Positions 17,772 to 25,824 of a stretch of 64,000 nucleotides of DNA are shown here, piece after piece (within the stretch, counting starts at the first letter, position 1; every line of letters begins with the position of its first letter). Source of the DNA: Cyclobacteriaceae bacterium (GTDB taxonomy: Bacteria > Bacteroidota > Bacteroidia > Cytophagales > Cyclobacteriaceae); contig JAEUTZ010000021.1 of NCBI GenBank assembly GCA_016787725.1, positions 1-64,000 on the forward strand. Reading direction: 5' to 3'. The notes beneath the pieces are model-generated. The model saw only the letters and a program-made list of their open reading frames with translations. It did no database searches and was not told where the DNA came from. The translations under genes and the position numbers were made by a program.

Positions 17772-18106
17772 ACGTGGTTATTAGTTGACATTGGGTCACC
17801 TGGTGTGGACCTTGCAAGGCGGAATTTACTAAGTATGATGAGAGTTTTTATGGATTTCTGCTGGAGAATGACGTTAAATGTCTATTCTAATGCCTGGATA
17901 CACCAGAAAAGGAAGCAGCCTGGAAAGATGTTATGTTGTTTAATTTAAACGGGTACCATCTCAGGGCTGATAAAAAATCTAAAGATATCTGTTTACAAAG
18001 ATCTTTTTGATCGGAGTGAAATGGAGAAGTTATTTCTTCGAATTTAATCCGACCTTCATCCCCGGAATGCCGCAAAAGTGTAAGTCAATTGCTGTCAAGC
18101 AAATAA
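17772..18106 (+). pseudogene. Decayed TlpA-like thioredoxin-domain remnant
   Basis: Between the CHAT gene and ferritin the plus strand shows a degenerate thioredoxin fold. LLVDI (17778-17792) is followed after a missing base by WVTWCGPCKAEFTKYDESF (17792 onward), the CxxC active site. An in-frame TAA interrupts CLDTPEKEAAWKDVM, then LNGYHLRADKKSK, a frameshift near FLI (about 18003-18011), and NGEVISSNLIRPSSPE up to TAA at 18104. These pieces match, in order, the TlpA/ResA-type pattern of Bacteroidota. At least one stop and two or three frameshifts make it nonfunctional. The N-terminal half of the ancestral protein is missing. Confidence 0.68.
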
Positions 18107-18143
18107 TCAATTCCTTTGAATTGAAATTGAAAACGCTGAGCTT

Positions 18144-18659
18144 TTATTGACTCTTTTTCCCCTCCGCTCCACGAAAGTTCATAATGTCACGATCAAACAG
18201 GTACAGGCCACCTTTGTCATCGCCCACCAGTTGCAGTTTATCTGTGAGTGTACGGGCCACGCGTTCTTCCTCCATTTGTTCGTTTACATACCATTGAAGA
18301 AAGTTATGCGTGGCATAATCTTTTTCGGTGAGAGACAGATGCACCAGTTCGTTAATGCTGCTGCTCACTTTCAATTCATGTTTCAGAAATTCATCAAATA
18401 CATTTTTGATGGATTTGAAGGTAACAATGGGTTGCTCCAGTGCGGGGGTTAATGCAAAACCACCCCGCTCGTTAATAAAGCGGATCAATTTCAGCATATG
18501 ACTTCTTTCCTCGTCCGATTGTTGGTAAAAGAAATCCGTCACGCCTTGCAATCCGGGCTGTATTTCTGACCACGAGGCCATCGCAAGATACGCTTGTGAG
18601 GATTCGGCCTCCATTTGGACCTGCTTATTCAGAGCGTCTTGTATAGGTTTGCTTAACAT
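18144..18659 (-). CDS. Non-heme bacterial ferritin
   Basis: A 171-residue FtnA-type ferritin that stores iron in a 24-subunit cage in the cytosol. The ferroxidase ligands are recognisable: Glu17 in QMEAESSQAY, Tyr24, and Glu51/His54 in DEERSHM; a further Glu set follows in the NEQMEEERVART helix. Length and absence of a heme-binding Met at the usual position fit ferritin rather than bacterioferritin. It appears monocistronic, 66 bases downstream of the Rieske operon's last stop. Confidence 0.92.
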   Translation of the reverse strand: MLSKPIQDALNKQVQMEAESSQAYLAMASWSEIQPGLQGVTDFFYQQSDEERSHMLKLIRFINERGGFALTPALEQPIVTFKSIKNVFDEFLKHELKVSSSINELVHLSLTEKDYATHNFLQWYVNEQMEEERVARTLTDKLQLVGDDKGGLYLFDRDIMNFRGAEGKKSQ

Positions 18660-18725
18660 GTTGGTGAATTTTATTGGAATCTGAGATTGAAGATACGACT
18701 TTTCAGGAGTCTGGCGCCTTCAAAT

Positions 18726-19133
18726 TCACGAAAAAACCCGTAGCAGATTCCCATTCAACTCGGTATTGAATTGTCTCAAAGGTGAGACAGCCGGGCCGCG
18801 CACCACACTGCCATTGGTGGAGAATATGCTGCCGTGATTCGGACACAAGAAGTCTTTCTCATTAAACCGAAAGTTAACCGGAGTGCCCGCATGGGTACAG
18901 GCGCGGCTCAGGGCAGCAAATTCTGTTGTGCTAAGCCGGGCAATAATAATCCCATCTACAGTGACGCTGCCACCCGGAGTATTGAGGGCTGCATTTTGGC
19001 TTTGGGTTAAGTCTAAGCTAAAATCAAAAACTGTGGGTGTAGGTTCCGAGTCGCTGGAGCAGGCCGCCAAGCCACAAGTGCAACCAAGTAAAGCAGTCGC
19101 ACTCAACTTCTTTAAAAATTCCTCACGATTCAT
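18726..19133 (-). CDS. Rieske [2Fe-2S] lipoprotein
   Basis: A 135-residue protein with a lipoprotein-like signal (CTCGLAAC, Cys25) or an uncleaved twin-region anchor, followed by a Rieske domain. The cluster ligands are Cys79-Thr-His81 and Cys97-Pro-Asn-His100 in CTHAGTPVNF and CPNHGSIFSTNG. It should carry electrons at the periplasmic face. It is the last gene of a coupled operon, 3 bases after the multi-pass membrane protein gene, suggesting the two form an electron-transfer pair. Confidence 0.87.
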   Translation of the reverse strand: MNREEFLKKLSATALLGCTCGLAACSSDSEPTPTVFDFSLDLTQSQNAALNTPGGSVTVDGIIIARLSTTEFAALSRACTHAGTPVNFRFNEKDFLCPNHGSIFSTNGSVVRGPAVSPLRQFNTELNGNLLRVFS

Positions 19134-19136
19134 AGT

Positions 19137-19709
19137 TTATGCACGCTTGGTTAACAGTTCAGAAATTTTAATTCCCATCATTAGTGAAACCCAGGCCAGC
19201 AGGACAACAAATTCAGAATAAGAGCCGCCTACATTGGGTAACGTGCCCCGCACCCGAGGTAAGTAGCTCATGAAAAAAATGAACCACACATAATACAAGT
19301 AAAAAAGGTTGAAAGTCGAAAAATGTTTTTGAGAAAGCTGATTTTTTTCAAAAAGATGCTGAACATAAGGCATCAAAAAAATCATCAGGTAGGCCAGAAA
19401 ACCACCGGCCAATCGCACTGGGATCAAATCATTGCCGGAAAGATAGACATAGGCCAACAACTCAAGCAGATGGATCCCATGGGCAATGGCAAAAATCAAA
19501 AAATAGCGATCGGAGAGAAGGGAGCTGACTTTTAGGTGCCGATGACTCTGAAAGAGAAAAATCAAACTAAATATGGCCAGGGAAACCCGGCCCGAAAATC
19601 GGGTGGTCGCCTGAAGGGCCTCCAGTGTAGCACCATAGTTGATTACCGCCAGCAAGGCAACCGTTACTTCGGTTATTAACATCAACAAAAAAGCATTTCT
19701 GAAAATCAT
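19137..19709 (-). CDS. Multi-pass membrane protein, possible heme-binding partner of the Rieske protein
   Basis: A 190-residue protein with about five to six transmembrane helices and no recognised family motif. Histidines lie near helix ends (SHRHLK around 56-60 and IAHGIHLLE around 76-83), the positions where ferric-reductase-like or cytochrome-b-like proteins bind heme. Its gene overlaps the aminotransferase stop by 4 bases (ATGA) and precedes the Rieske gene by 3 bases. An electron-transfer role is inferred from this context and the histidines; it could equally be a structural membrane protein. Confidence 0.6.
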   Translation of the reverse strand: MIFRNAFLLMLITEVTVALLAVINYGATLEALQATTRFSGRVSLAIFSLIFLFQSHRHLKVSSLLSDRYFLIFAIAHGIHLLELLAYVYLSGNDLIPVRLAGGFLAYLMIFLMPYVQHLFEKNQLSQKHFSTFNLFYLYYVWFIFFMSYLPRVRGTLPNVGGSYSEFVVLLAWVSLMMGIKISELLTKRA

Positions 19710-20887
19710 GAAGCGGTTACTTTACGAAGTGCTAAAAGCAGAATGTCTACTTCCTGTTCCGTATTATAATAATGGGGAGAGATGCGCAACGCCCAATCTA
19801 CTTTTTTTTCATCAAAATCAATCAAGGCGAAATTTTTTTGCCCGATGGAGGTATTGATATGTTGGTTCCGCAATATGGAAAGTACTTCCGAACCTTGTTT
19901 ACCGGCTATCTTCACGGTAATGATGCTGCTCTGATTTTTACCCTTGTCCAATAAGGTTAGTCCGGTAATTTGAGCAAGGCCTGCGCGAACACGATTACAT
20001 AGATGTTCATTTCGTTGTTGAATATTTTTCAACCCCAGCGAAACGGCAAGGTCAATCGCTGCCTTGCTGCCCAGTACCAACGCATACGGCAACTCCCAGT
20101 CTTCAAATCTGCGGGCATCCATACGCGGAGTATATTCATTGGCCGTTACCCAATCCGCACCCCGCATGTCGATGAAGAGTGGCTCCAGTTTACGGTTAAT
20201 TATTTTATCGGAGACGAATAAAAAACCAGCTCCCCTCGGGCCCCGCAAAAATTTTCTCAAGGTTCCGGTGAAGAAATCACACTTAATATCCTTTATATCC
20301 GTTGGAATTTGTCCGGCCGATTGACAACCATCCACGAGGTAGTAAAGGTCGCGTTCGGCACAGAGTTTTCCGACTTCTTCCACGGGTTGTATCAAACCCG
20401 TATTGCTGGGCACGTGCGTTAATGAAACCAGTTTAGGATGATGCTGGTCCATAAGGCGTTTCATGTCCTCTACATCTACTCCACCGATAGGTAAACTTTT
20501 GGCCCGCACAACCTCTACACCAAAACGTTTTTTCAGCGAAAGAAAAGCAATCTGATTGGAGATATAGTCCTCATTGGCGAGCAGAATGGTATCTCCTTGC
20601 TCAAAAGGGATACAGGAAAGAGCCCGCGCAAAAGAATTCGTGGCACTGGATGTAAAGGCAATATTCACCGGTTTGCAGTTAAGCAGGGTGGCTGCCGATG
20701 AATAGAACCCGGTAATTTCTTTCGCTTTCAAATCGGCTGCTTCATACCCCCCGGTCACGTTCTCAAGTTGGAGGTAGTGCTGCATGGCATCCAAAACGGA
20801 TTGTGGCATGAGCGATGCACCGGCATTGTTGAAATGAATTTTTGTCTGGCAACCCGGTGTTTGCTGGCGCAGCAAGTCGATGTTCAT
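19706..20887 (-). CDS. Class V aminotransferase (cysteine-desulfurase-like fold)
   Basis: A 393-residue PLP enzyme of fold type I. The PLP lysine is Lys212 in TGTLRKFLRGPRG, with the preceding Asp186 and Gln189 in LVDGCQSAGQ contacting the cofactor, and SLTHVPSNTG (155-164) is the expected loop. The N-terminus has the FNNAGASLMP motif of class V enzymes. It may be a selenocysteine-lyase/desulfurase relative or an aminotransferase; no active-site cysteine in the SufS position is obvious. It overlaps both neighbours by 4 bases in the acylase-to-Rieske operon. Confidence 0.82.
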   Translation of the reverse strand: MNIDLLRQQTPGCQTKIHFNNAGASLMPQSVLDAMQHYLQLENVTGGYEAADLKAKEITGFYSSAATLLNCKPVNIAFTSSATNSFARALSCIPFEQGDTILLANEDYISNQIAFLSLKKRFGVEVVRAKSLPIGGVDVEDMKRLMDQHHPKLVSLTHVPSNTGLIQPVEEVGKLCAERDLYYLVDGCQSAGQIPTDIKDIKCDFFTGTLRKFLRGPRGAGFLFVSDKIINRKLEPLFIDMRGADWVTANEYTPRMDARRFEDWELPYALVLGSKAAIDLAVSLGLKNIQQRNEHLCNRVRAGLAQITGLTLLDKGKNQSSIITVKIAGKQGSEVLSILRNQHINTSIGQKNFALIDFDEKKVDWALRISPHYYNTEQEVDILLLALRKVTAS

Positions 20888-23271
20888 GAGCCTGGGGTTA
20901 ATACCAATTTGCGGCCACCGGATTGAATGGCCTCTCGGTTCATCAACATCTTCCGTGATTTACCGGTGGCGAACATTTCGGCCTGGTCGTTGTAATGCGC
21001 GCTCATCACATTACCCGATTGCCCGGAAGGTGAAACGGTTTCCCCGTTTTCCAAATCGGCAAAGTCGGTGATTTTGCGAAGGGCGGGGCCGCCATCCACA
21101 TGAAAATAGCCGGTGGTATCCAATGAAAAGTGCAGATTGTTAATCACCTCACTTCCACCGGGTACTTTAAAGGGGCCCACATTAAAGATGGATCGCAACG
21201 GTTTCACCGCATCGAAGGCGTGCTTGTGGGTAAGGGTATGTACTTTGCCCCACTTCCAGTCTTCCGGATTTGTGCCACAAATGGAGATCAGTAATTGAAT
21301 GGTAGTAGTAGCAGCTTTCTCAACAATCTGGGCGCGGGTTTCTTTCGCTTCTGTTTTTTTATCATCCCACCACGGAGAACGTTCATTCCCGATAAACTGC
21401 TCGTAGCTATTCTTGAGCAGTGAAGTTGCAGCAAGCGATTCGAATGCAGGGTGGGAGATCTCATCGGCCATTGCCAGGCGCATAGTTTGCGATAATAAAT
21501 TATAATAAATGGCAGGAGCCGTTAAGTCGGTTTCATGTTGCCCTTGCCAGGTTTCCAGTTGCGAAGTGACTTCCTTGAATTCGGGCTTGTTAATTTCGTT
21601 AAGGATAGAAGCCAGTTGGTGTGCAATTTCGGCATGCATATGCGAGGTAACATCCAGGTTGATCACCTTCATATCCTCCCGTGTCCATTTTTTTTCTTCT
21701 TGCAGGAGTTCTTCAATCCGGCCTGCCCGGCTACGCGGATAATAATAACCAGGATAAAGAACGCCCTCTACCGTATCGGGTTGGTTGTTGGCCGAGAACA
21801 CATACCCCCAGGGTGGATTTACCGCATGTGGATTTTTTGAAAAATCATAGAAGCCCTGGTATTCATCCAGGCCGCTGCTCCCATCCAGAAAAAATTTTGA
21901 AACTACGTGCTCCGGACGAACAGGCAACTTGGCGACCGCCCACCAGGCAATGTTTCCATGAGCATCGGCATACATGAGGTTAAGCCCGGGTGACGAAAAC
22001 AAGGAAGCCGCTCTTTCCACGTCAGTAAAATTTTTTGAATGATTAAGTTGATAGGCTGCCTGCAAAGCATAGTTGGTCTCGTGATTCAGCAGCCACCAAA
22101 GGGAGGCGGGTTTCAGTTCTTCGGTGTGATCAAGAATACCGGAAATCATGTTGCCATGCGGAGTAGCCGGGATGGTCAATTCAAAATCAACATCGTCTTT
22201 TACTTTAATGATTTCCTTGCGCCAGGTTAAATCAACCCATTCGCCTTTGTACTTTACCTGCCCCTCTTCATTGGTTTCTTCATAAAAGAAATCGGTATCA
22301 TCATTTTCGAACATAGTGAGGCCCCAGCCTGCAAAGTGATTTTGTCCCAACAACCCAAACGGAATGCCCGCAATGTGATGACCATAGAACCGGTAACCGG
22401 GATATTCGAGGTGCGCCTCGTACCACACCGCGGGTTGTGCAAAACCAATGTGAGTATCATTAGCTAATATGGGTTGGCCCGAAGCCGTTCGACTGCCGGC
22501 TACTGCCCAGCCATTGCTGCCTTGCCATAAGGGTACCGGAATTTTTTCCAGTGCCGTGCTGAGAAAGGAAATAAGCGAATCAGTGGTGGGGATGTTTCCT
22601 TTGCCATCAAAGTTTTTGATCAGGACGGCATTGACTGGAGTTTGAACGGCAAGATCTTTCAGATATTCCGCCCCCAATTCGGTTCTGATTTTTTCGAGTA
22701 CTGGATCTACCCGCAGACCCTCGGCAAATCCAAATGACATGAAGCCCACAGCCAGATATATGTCTTCCGGTTTAAATTCTGTTTTAGGTATTCCAATTAT
22801 GGAAAATTCAAGCGGGGTTTTGCCGGTGCGAACAAATTCGTTGATCCCATGCTGGTAGGCGAGCGCGGCCTTTTGAAAAGCTGAAGTATCAGCATTCAGA
22901 AATTTTTGTGCGTGCGCCCGGGCAAAGACATGAATACCCAGCGTGCGGAAAAGTTTATCCACCTTCAATAAATCCTTCCCCAATACTTCCGATAGCCGTC
23001 CGCTGGCAGCTCGTCTGATCATTTCCATCTGAAAAAGACGGTCCTGGGCATGCACATAACCCAGTGCAAAATAGGCATCGGTTTCGTTTTGTGCATAGAT
23101 GTGTGGTATTCCGTACTCATCATAATAAACTTCCACAGGCTCATTTAATCCGGACAAGGTAAGCTCGCCTGAATAGACTGGCTTCGTTGAGGTAAGATAA
23201 AAATAGAGCCCCAGGGTTGCGACTAGGATCAGACCAAGCAGGCCAATAAGAATTCGTTTTATGATTTTCAT
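20884..23271 (-). CDS. Penicillin-acylase-family N-terminal nucleophile hydrolase
   Basis: A 795-residue exported or membrane-anchored amidase with a hydrophobic N-terminal segment (about 5-27). Family signatures are GIPHIYAQNETDAYFALGYVHAQDRLFQME (split across residues 54-83) and the autocatalytic nucleophile Ser252 in GSNGWAVAG, where the precursor is cleaved into alpha and beta chains. Substrates of such enzymes include acyl-homoserine lactones, N-acyl amino acids and beta-lactams; none can be chosen here. It is the first gene of the four-gene operon. Confidence 0.88.
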   Translation of the reverse strand: MKIIKRILIGLLGLILVATLGLYFYLTSTKPVYSGELTLSGLNEPVEVYYDEYGIPHIYAQNETDAYFALGYVHAQDRLFQMEMIRRAASGRLSEVLGKDLLKVDKLFRTLGIHVFARAHAQKFLNADTSAFQKAALAYQHGINEFVRTGKTPLEFSIIGIPKTEFKPEDIYLAVGFMSFGFAEGLRVDPVLEKIRTELGAEYLKDLAVQTPVNAVLIKNFDGKGNIPTTDSLISFLSTALEKIPVPLWQGSNGWAVAGSRTASGQPILANDTHIGFAQPAVWYEAHLEYPGYRFYGHHIAGIPFGLLGQNHFAGWGLTMFENDDTDFFYEETNEEGQVKYKGEWVDLTWRKEIIKVKDDVDFELTIPATPHGNMISGILDHTEELKPASLWWLLNHETNYALQAAYQLNHSKNFTDVERAASLFSSPGLNLMYADAHGNIAWWAVAKLPVRPEHVVSKFFLDGSSGLDEYQGFYDFSKNPHAVNPPWGYVFSANNQPDTVEGVLYPGYYYPRSRAGRIEELLQEEKKWTREDMKVINLDVTSHMHAEIAHQLASILNEINKPEFKEVTSQLETWQGQHETDLTAPAIYYNLLSQTMRLAMADEISHPAFESLAATSLLKNSYEQFIGNERSPWWDDKKTEAKETRAQIVEKAATTTIQLLISICGTNPEDWKWGKVHTLTHKHAFDAVKPLRSIFNVGPFKVPGGSEVINNLHFSLDTTGYFHVDGGPALRKITDFADLENGETVSPSGQSGNVMSAHYNDQAEMFATGKSRKMLMNREAIQSGGRKLVLTPGS

Positions 23272-23289
23272 AGGGAGTAGAGAATATCG

Positions 23290-23309
23290 AAAGTTAACTA
23301 ATTAACTTT
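23290..23309. promoter_or_regulatory. Perfect palindrome in a divergent promoter region
   Basis: AAAGTTAA and TTAACTTT form an exact inverted repeat with a 4-base CTAA spacer, in the 59-base gap between the divergent acylase operon and the VanX-like gene. It could be an operator for both units. It is AT-rich, so chance occurrence is possible. Confidence 0.4.
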
Positions 23310-23330
23310 AGGGGAATCAATGGATCAACG

Positions 23331-23999
23331 ATGAAATACTGGATAATTTTCTTGCTCATTCCGGTGTACGTAAGTGCCCAGAATAAGTACGGCTTAACAA
23401 CCATGAAACTGGAAGAGTACAAATTGAGCGTACAGACAAATCCTGACAACGAGTTGGTTAATCTCGCGGAATTTATCCCGGGCATTGTGTTGGAAATCGG
23501 TTATGCGACTCCCAATAATTTTACTGGCAAGAAGATCTATACCCTGGCCCGGGCATATGCTCGCAAACCGGTAGCCGAGGCATTGAAGAAAATTCAAGCG
23601 GATCTACAAAAGCAGGGCCTGGCGTTGAAAATCTTTGATGGGTATCGACCGTACTCGGCAACCGTACTGTTTTATGAGACCTACCATGACACAACGTATG
23701 TCGCTTCGCCTTATAAGGGGTCGCGGCATAACCGGGGCTGTGCCCTTGACCTAACCTTAATTGATTCAAATACCGGCAAGGAGCTACCGATGCCAACCGA
23801 GTGGGATTCATTTAAGAAAGAAGCCTGGCCAACAACACCGGTGGCAGATCCCGTTATTCGCAAAAACCGTAAGACATTAATCGATGCAATGGAAAAGCAT
23901 GGCTTTAAAGTGAATGCTTCGGAATGGTGGCATTTCGATTTTGTGGGCTGGCAGAAATTTGCCGTGATGGATATTGATTTTGAGGAGTTGGAGATGTAG
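23331..23999 (+). CDS. D-alanyl-D-alanine dipeptidase, VanX/DdpX family (M15D)
   Basis: A 222-residue zinc dipeptidase with a signal peptide (LIPVYVSAQ). The M15D residues are present: Arg106 in GYRP, zinc ligands His133 and Asp140 in SRHNRGCALDLT, catalytic Glu198 and ligand His201 in EWWHFDF. It would cleave D-Ala-D-Ala in the periplasm for peptidoglycan turnover. There is no vanA/vanH-like gene nearby, so a resistance role is not indicated. Confidence 0.9.
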   Translation: MKYWIIFLLIPVYVSAQNKYGLTTMKLEEYKLSVQTNPDNELVNLAEFIPGIVLEIGYATPNNFTGKKIYTLARAYARKPVAEALKKIQADLQKQGLALKIFDGYRPYSATVLFYETYHDTTYVASPYKGSRHNRGCALDLTLIDSNTGKELPMPTEWDSFKKEAWPTTPVADPVIRKNRKTLIDAMEKHGFKVNASEWWHFDFVGWQKFAVMDIDFEELEM

Positions 24000-24019
24000 G
24001 TTCCATTCGTTCAATTTGA

Positions 24020-24027
24020 TAGCTTTG
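24020..24027 (+). promoter_or_regulatory. Candidate Bacteroidota -7 element for the M42 peptidase gene
   Basis: TAGCTTTG matches TAnnTTTG and lies 22 bases before the ATG at 24050. No good TTTG is seen at the expected upstream distance, so this is a partial match. Confidence 0.4.
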
Positions 24028-24049
24028 TTTCGTTTAAATTTTACGTGTT

Positions 24050-25120
24050 ATGGATAAAAAGAGTAAAAAATTCCTGTTTGATTATCTGAACAATGCATCA
24101 CCCACTGGTTTTGAGCACACGGGCCAGCAGCTTTGGCTGGATTACATAAAGCCCTATACAAATGATTACATGGTGGATGTGTATGGAACTGCGGTTGGAA
24201 TCATCAACCCCAAAGCCAATTATAAAGTAGTGATCGAAGCGCATGCCGATGAGATCTCCTGGTTCGTGAATTACATAACCGATGACGGTTACATTTATGT
24301 ACGTAGAAATGGCGGCTCCGATCATCAGATTGCGCCTTCCATGCGGGTGAATATTTATGGTGATAAGGGAGTAGTGAAAGGGGTATTCGGTTGGCCGGCC
24401 ATTCACGTGCGTGATGCGGCCAAAGAAGAAACACCCACGCTAAAGAATATTTTTATTGACATTGGTGCCGAATCTAAAAAAGAAGTCGAAGCCATGGGTG
24501 TCCATGTTGGCTCGGTGGCTGTGTTTGAAGATGAATTGATTGAGCTGAACAAGAATTACCTCACGGGCCGGGCGTTAGACAACCGGATGGGTGGGTACAT
24601 GATAGCCGAAGTTGCGCGCAGACTGAGCGAAAACAAGAAGAAACTTCCGTTCTGTTTATATGTTGTCAACGCAGTGCAGGAGGAAATCGGGTTGCGCGGA
24701 GCCGAAATGATTTCACGCAGGTTGAAACCCGATCTGGCAATTTGTACCGATGTAACCCACGACACACAGTCGCCCATGTATAATAAAAAGGAGAGTGGTA
24801 ATCTGAAATGCGGACTGGGGCCGGTGTTGTGCTATGGACCTGCGGTACAGAACAATGTACTGAAGATGATCATTGATGTGGCCAATAAAAAGAAGATTCC
24901 ATTCCAGCGGCAGGCGGTATCCCGTTCTACGGGTACGGATACGGATTCTTTTGCCTATTCTGCCGAAGGCGTTGCCTCCGGATTGATTTCACTTCCACTC
25001 AAGTACATGCACACCACGGTTGAAACGGTGCACAAAGAGGATGTTGAAAATGTGATTAACCTGATATATGAAGTGTTGCTTCAGGTGAAACCCGGGCACG
25101 ATTTCCGGTACATAAAATAA
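24050..25120 (+). CDS. M42-family aminopeptidase
   Basis: A 356-residue cytosolic dinuclear zinc aminopeptidase of the glutamyl aminopeptidase/endoglucanase-like family. Metal and catalytic residues are visible: His65 and Asp67 in EAHADE, Asp177 in ALDNRMGG, Glu211-Glu212 in VQEEIGLRG, Asp234 in CTDVTHD and a late His in YMHTTVE. M42 enzymes form tetrahedral dodecamers that trim peptides. It is followed by a hairpin. Confidence 0.9.
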   Translation: MDKKSKKFLFDYLNNASPTGFEHTGQQLWLDYIKPYTNDYMVDVYGTAVGIINPKANYKVVIEAHADEISWFVNYITDDGYIYVRRNGGSDHQIAPSMRVNIYGDKGVVKGVFGWPAIHVRDAAKEETPTLKNIFIDIGAESKKEVEAMGVHVGSVAVFEDELIELNKNYLTGRALDNRMGGYMIAEVARRLSENKKKLPFCLYVVNAVQEEIGLRGAEMISRRLKPDLAICTDVTHDTQSPMYNKKESGNLKCGLGPVLCYGPAVQNNVLKMIIDVANKKKIPFQRQAVSRSTGTDTDSFAYSAEGVASGLISLPLKYMHTTVETVHKEDVENVINLIYEVLLQVKPGHDFRYIK

Positions 25121-25126
25121 TTTATG

Positions 25127-25161
25127 ATCCGTTATCAGGCTGCTCTTACCTGATAGCGGAT
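25127..25161. terminator. Hairpin between the M42 peptidase and lipoprotein genes
   Basis: ATCCGTTATCAGG (25127-25139) pairs with CCTGATAGCGGAT (25149-25161), 13 bp with one wobble and a 9-nt loop. The following TAATAATACTATT is only weakly T-rich, so it may be a weak terminator or an RNA-stabilising stem. Confidence 0.5.
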
Positions 25162-25177
25162 TAATAATACTATTACC

Positions 25178-25783
25178 ATGAGAAGGCTTGGAATTGTTTT
25201 CTTGCTTTATTTTCTTTTGGAGGCTGTTTCAGTTTCCTGTTCGTTGATTTGTCCTTGTGGTTGTGATACAGGCTCCACTCCAAAAAGGATGGACATCCAA
25301 TCCTGGAGTGTGTATACGGCTGGCCATAATTTTGAGATGCTTGACACCACCAAGGTGTATGATTACAATAAAGTGCTTAAAGTCATCCAGGTGGATGAAC
25401 GGTTGTATGTTTCAACACTAGAATCGGTTGGGAATATGATTTCAACCGCCTATGCATGCAGCCCAGCCCCGGTGGAATCCATTCAAAAAATTGAAAGTAT
25501 CCAGTTAATCTCCAGAAATGAAATAGCACTGACCAGCGAAACAGATCTCATTCCTGTTGGAACGGATCTGAACCCCAGATTTGTCATGACTTTTCATGGG
25601 TCTTCCAATCCCGAACCCATTAACACATTCATCCAGGACTTGATAATTTATGACGAGGACCGGTATGAACTACAGCTCAATCAAAAGCCCTTCGATGAAA
25701 CAACCTTGAAGTTTGATTTGATAATTACCATGACAGATGGTAAGGTTACGGAGTTGAGAAATCAGATCATGAAAGTCAAGTGA
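25178..25783 (+). CDS. Hypothetical cysteine-rich-leader exported protein
   Basis: A 201-residue protein of no recognised family. The N-terminus is a signal (LLYFLLEAVSVSC) followed by a cysteine cluster SLICPCGCD, so it may be a lipoprotein with Cys21 or a secreted protein with disulfides. The rest alternates beta-like segments (KVIQVDERLYVSTLE, RFVMTFHGSS, KFDLIITMTDGK), suggesting a single beta-rich domain. No paired gene; the next gene is convergent. Confidence 0.6.
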   Translation: MRRLGIVFLLYFLLEAVSVSCSLICPCGCDTGSTPKRMDIQSWSVYTAGHNFEMLDTTKVYDYNKVLKVIQVDERLYVSTLESVGNMISTAYACSPAPVESIQKIESIQLISRNEIALTSETDLIPVGTDLNPRFVMTFHGSSNPEPINTFIQDLIIYDEDRYELQLNQKPFDETTLKFDLIITMTDGKVTELRNQIMKVK

Positions 25784-25824
25784 CACATTTCTTCCAACGC
25801 TATTGACCTGTAGGTTGGTTTCCG

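Noticed and set aside
17887-18075. 62-aa minus-strand frame
   Set aside because: It is antisense to the TlpA-like remnant, which explains the region better.
23331-23999. Vancomycin-resistance cassette
   Set aside because: Only a VanX-like dipeptidase is present; no vanA, vanH or vanS/R genes nearby. Housekeeping dipeptidases of this family are common.
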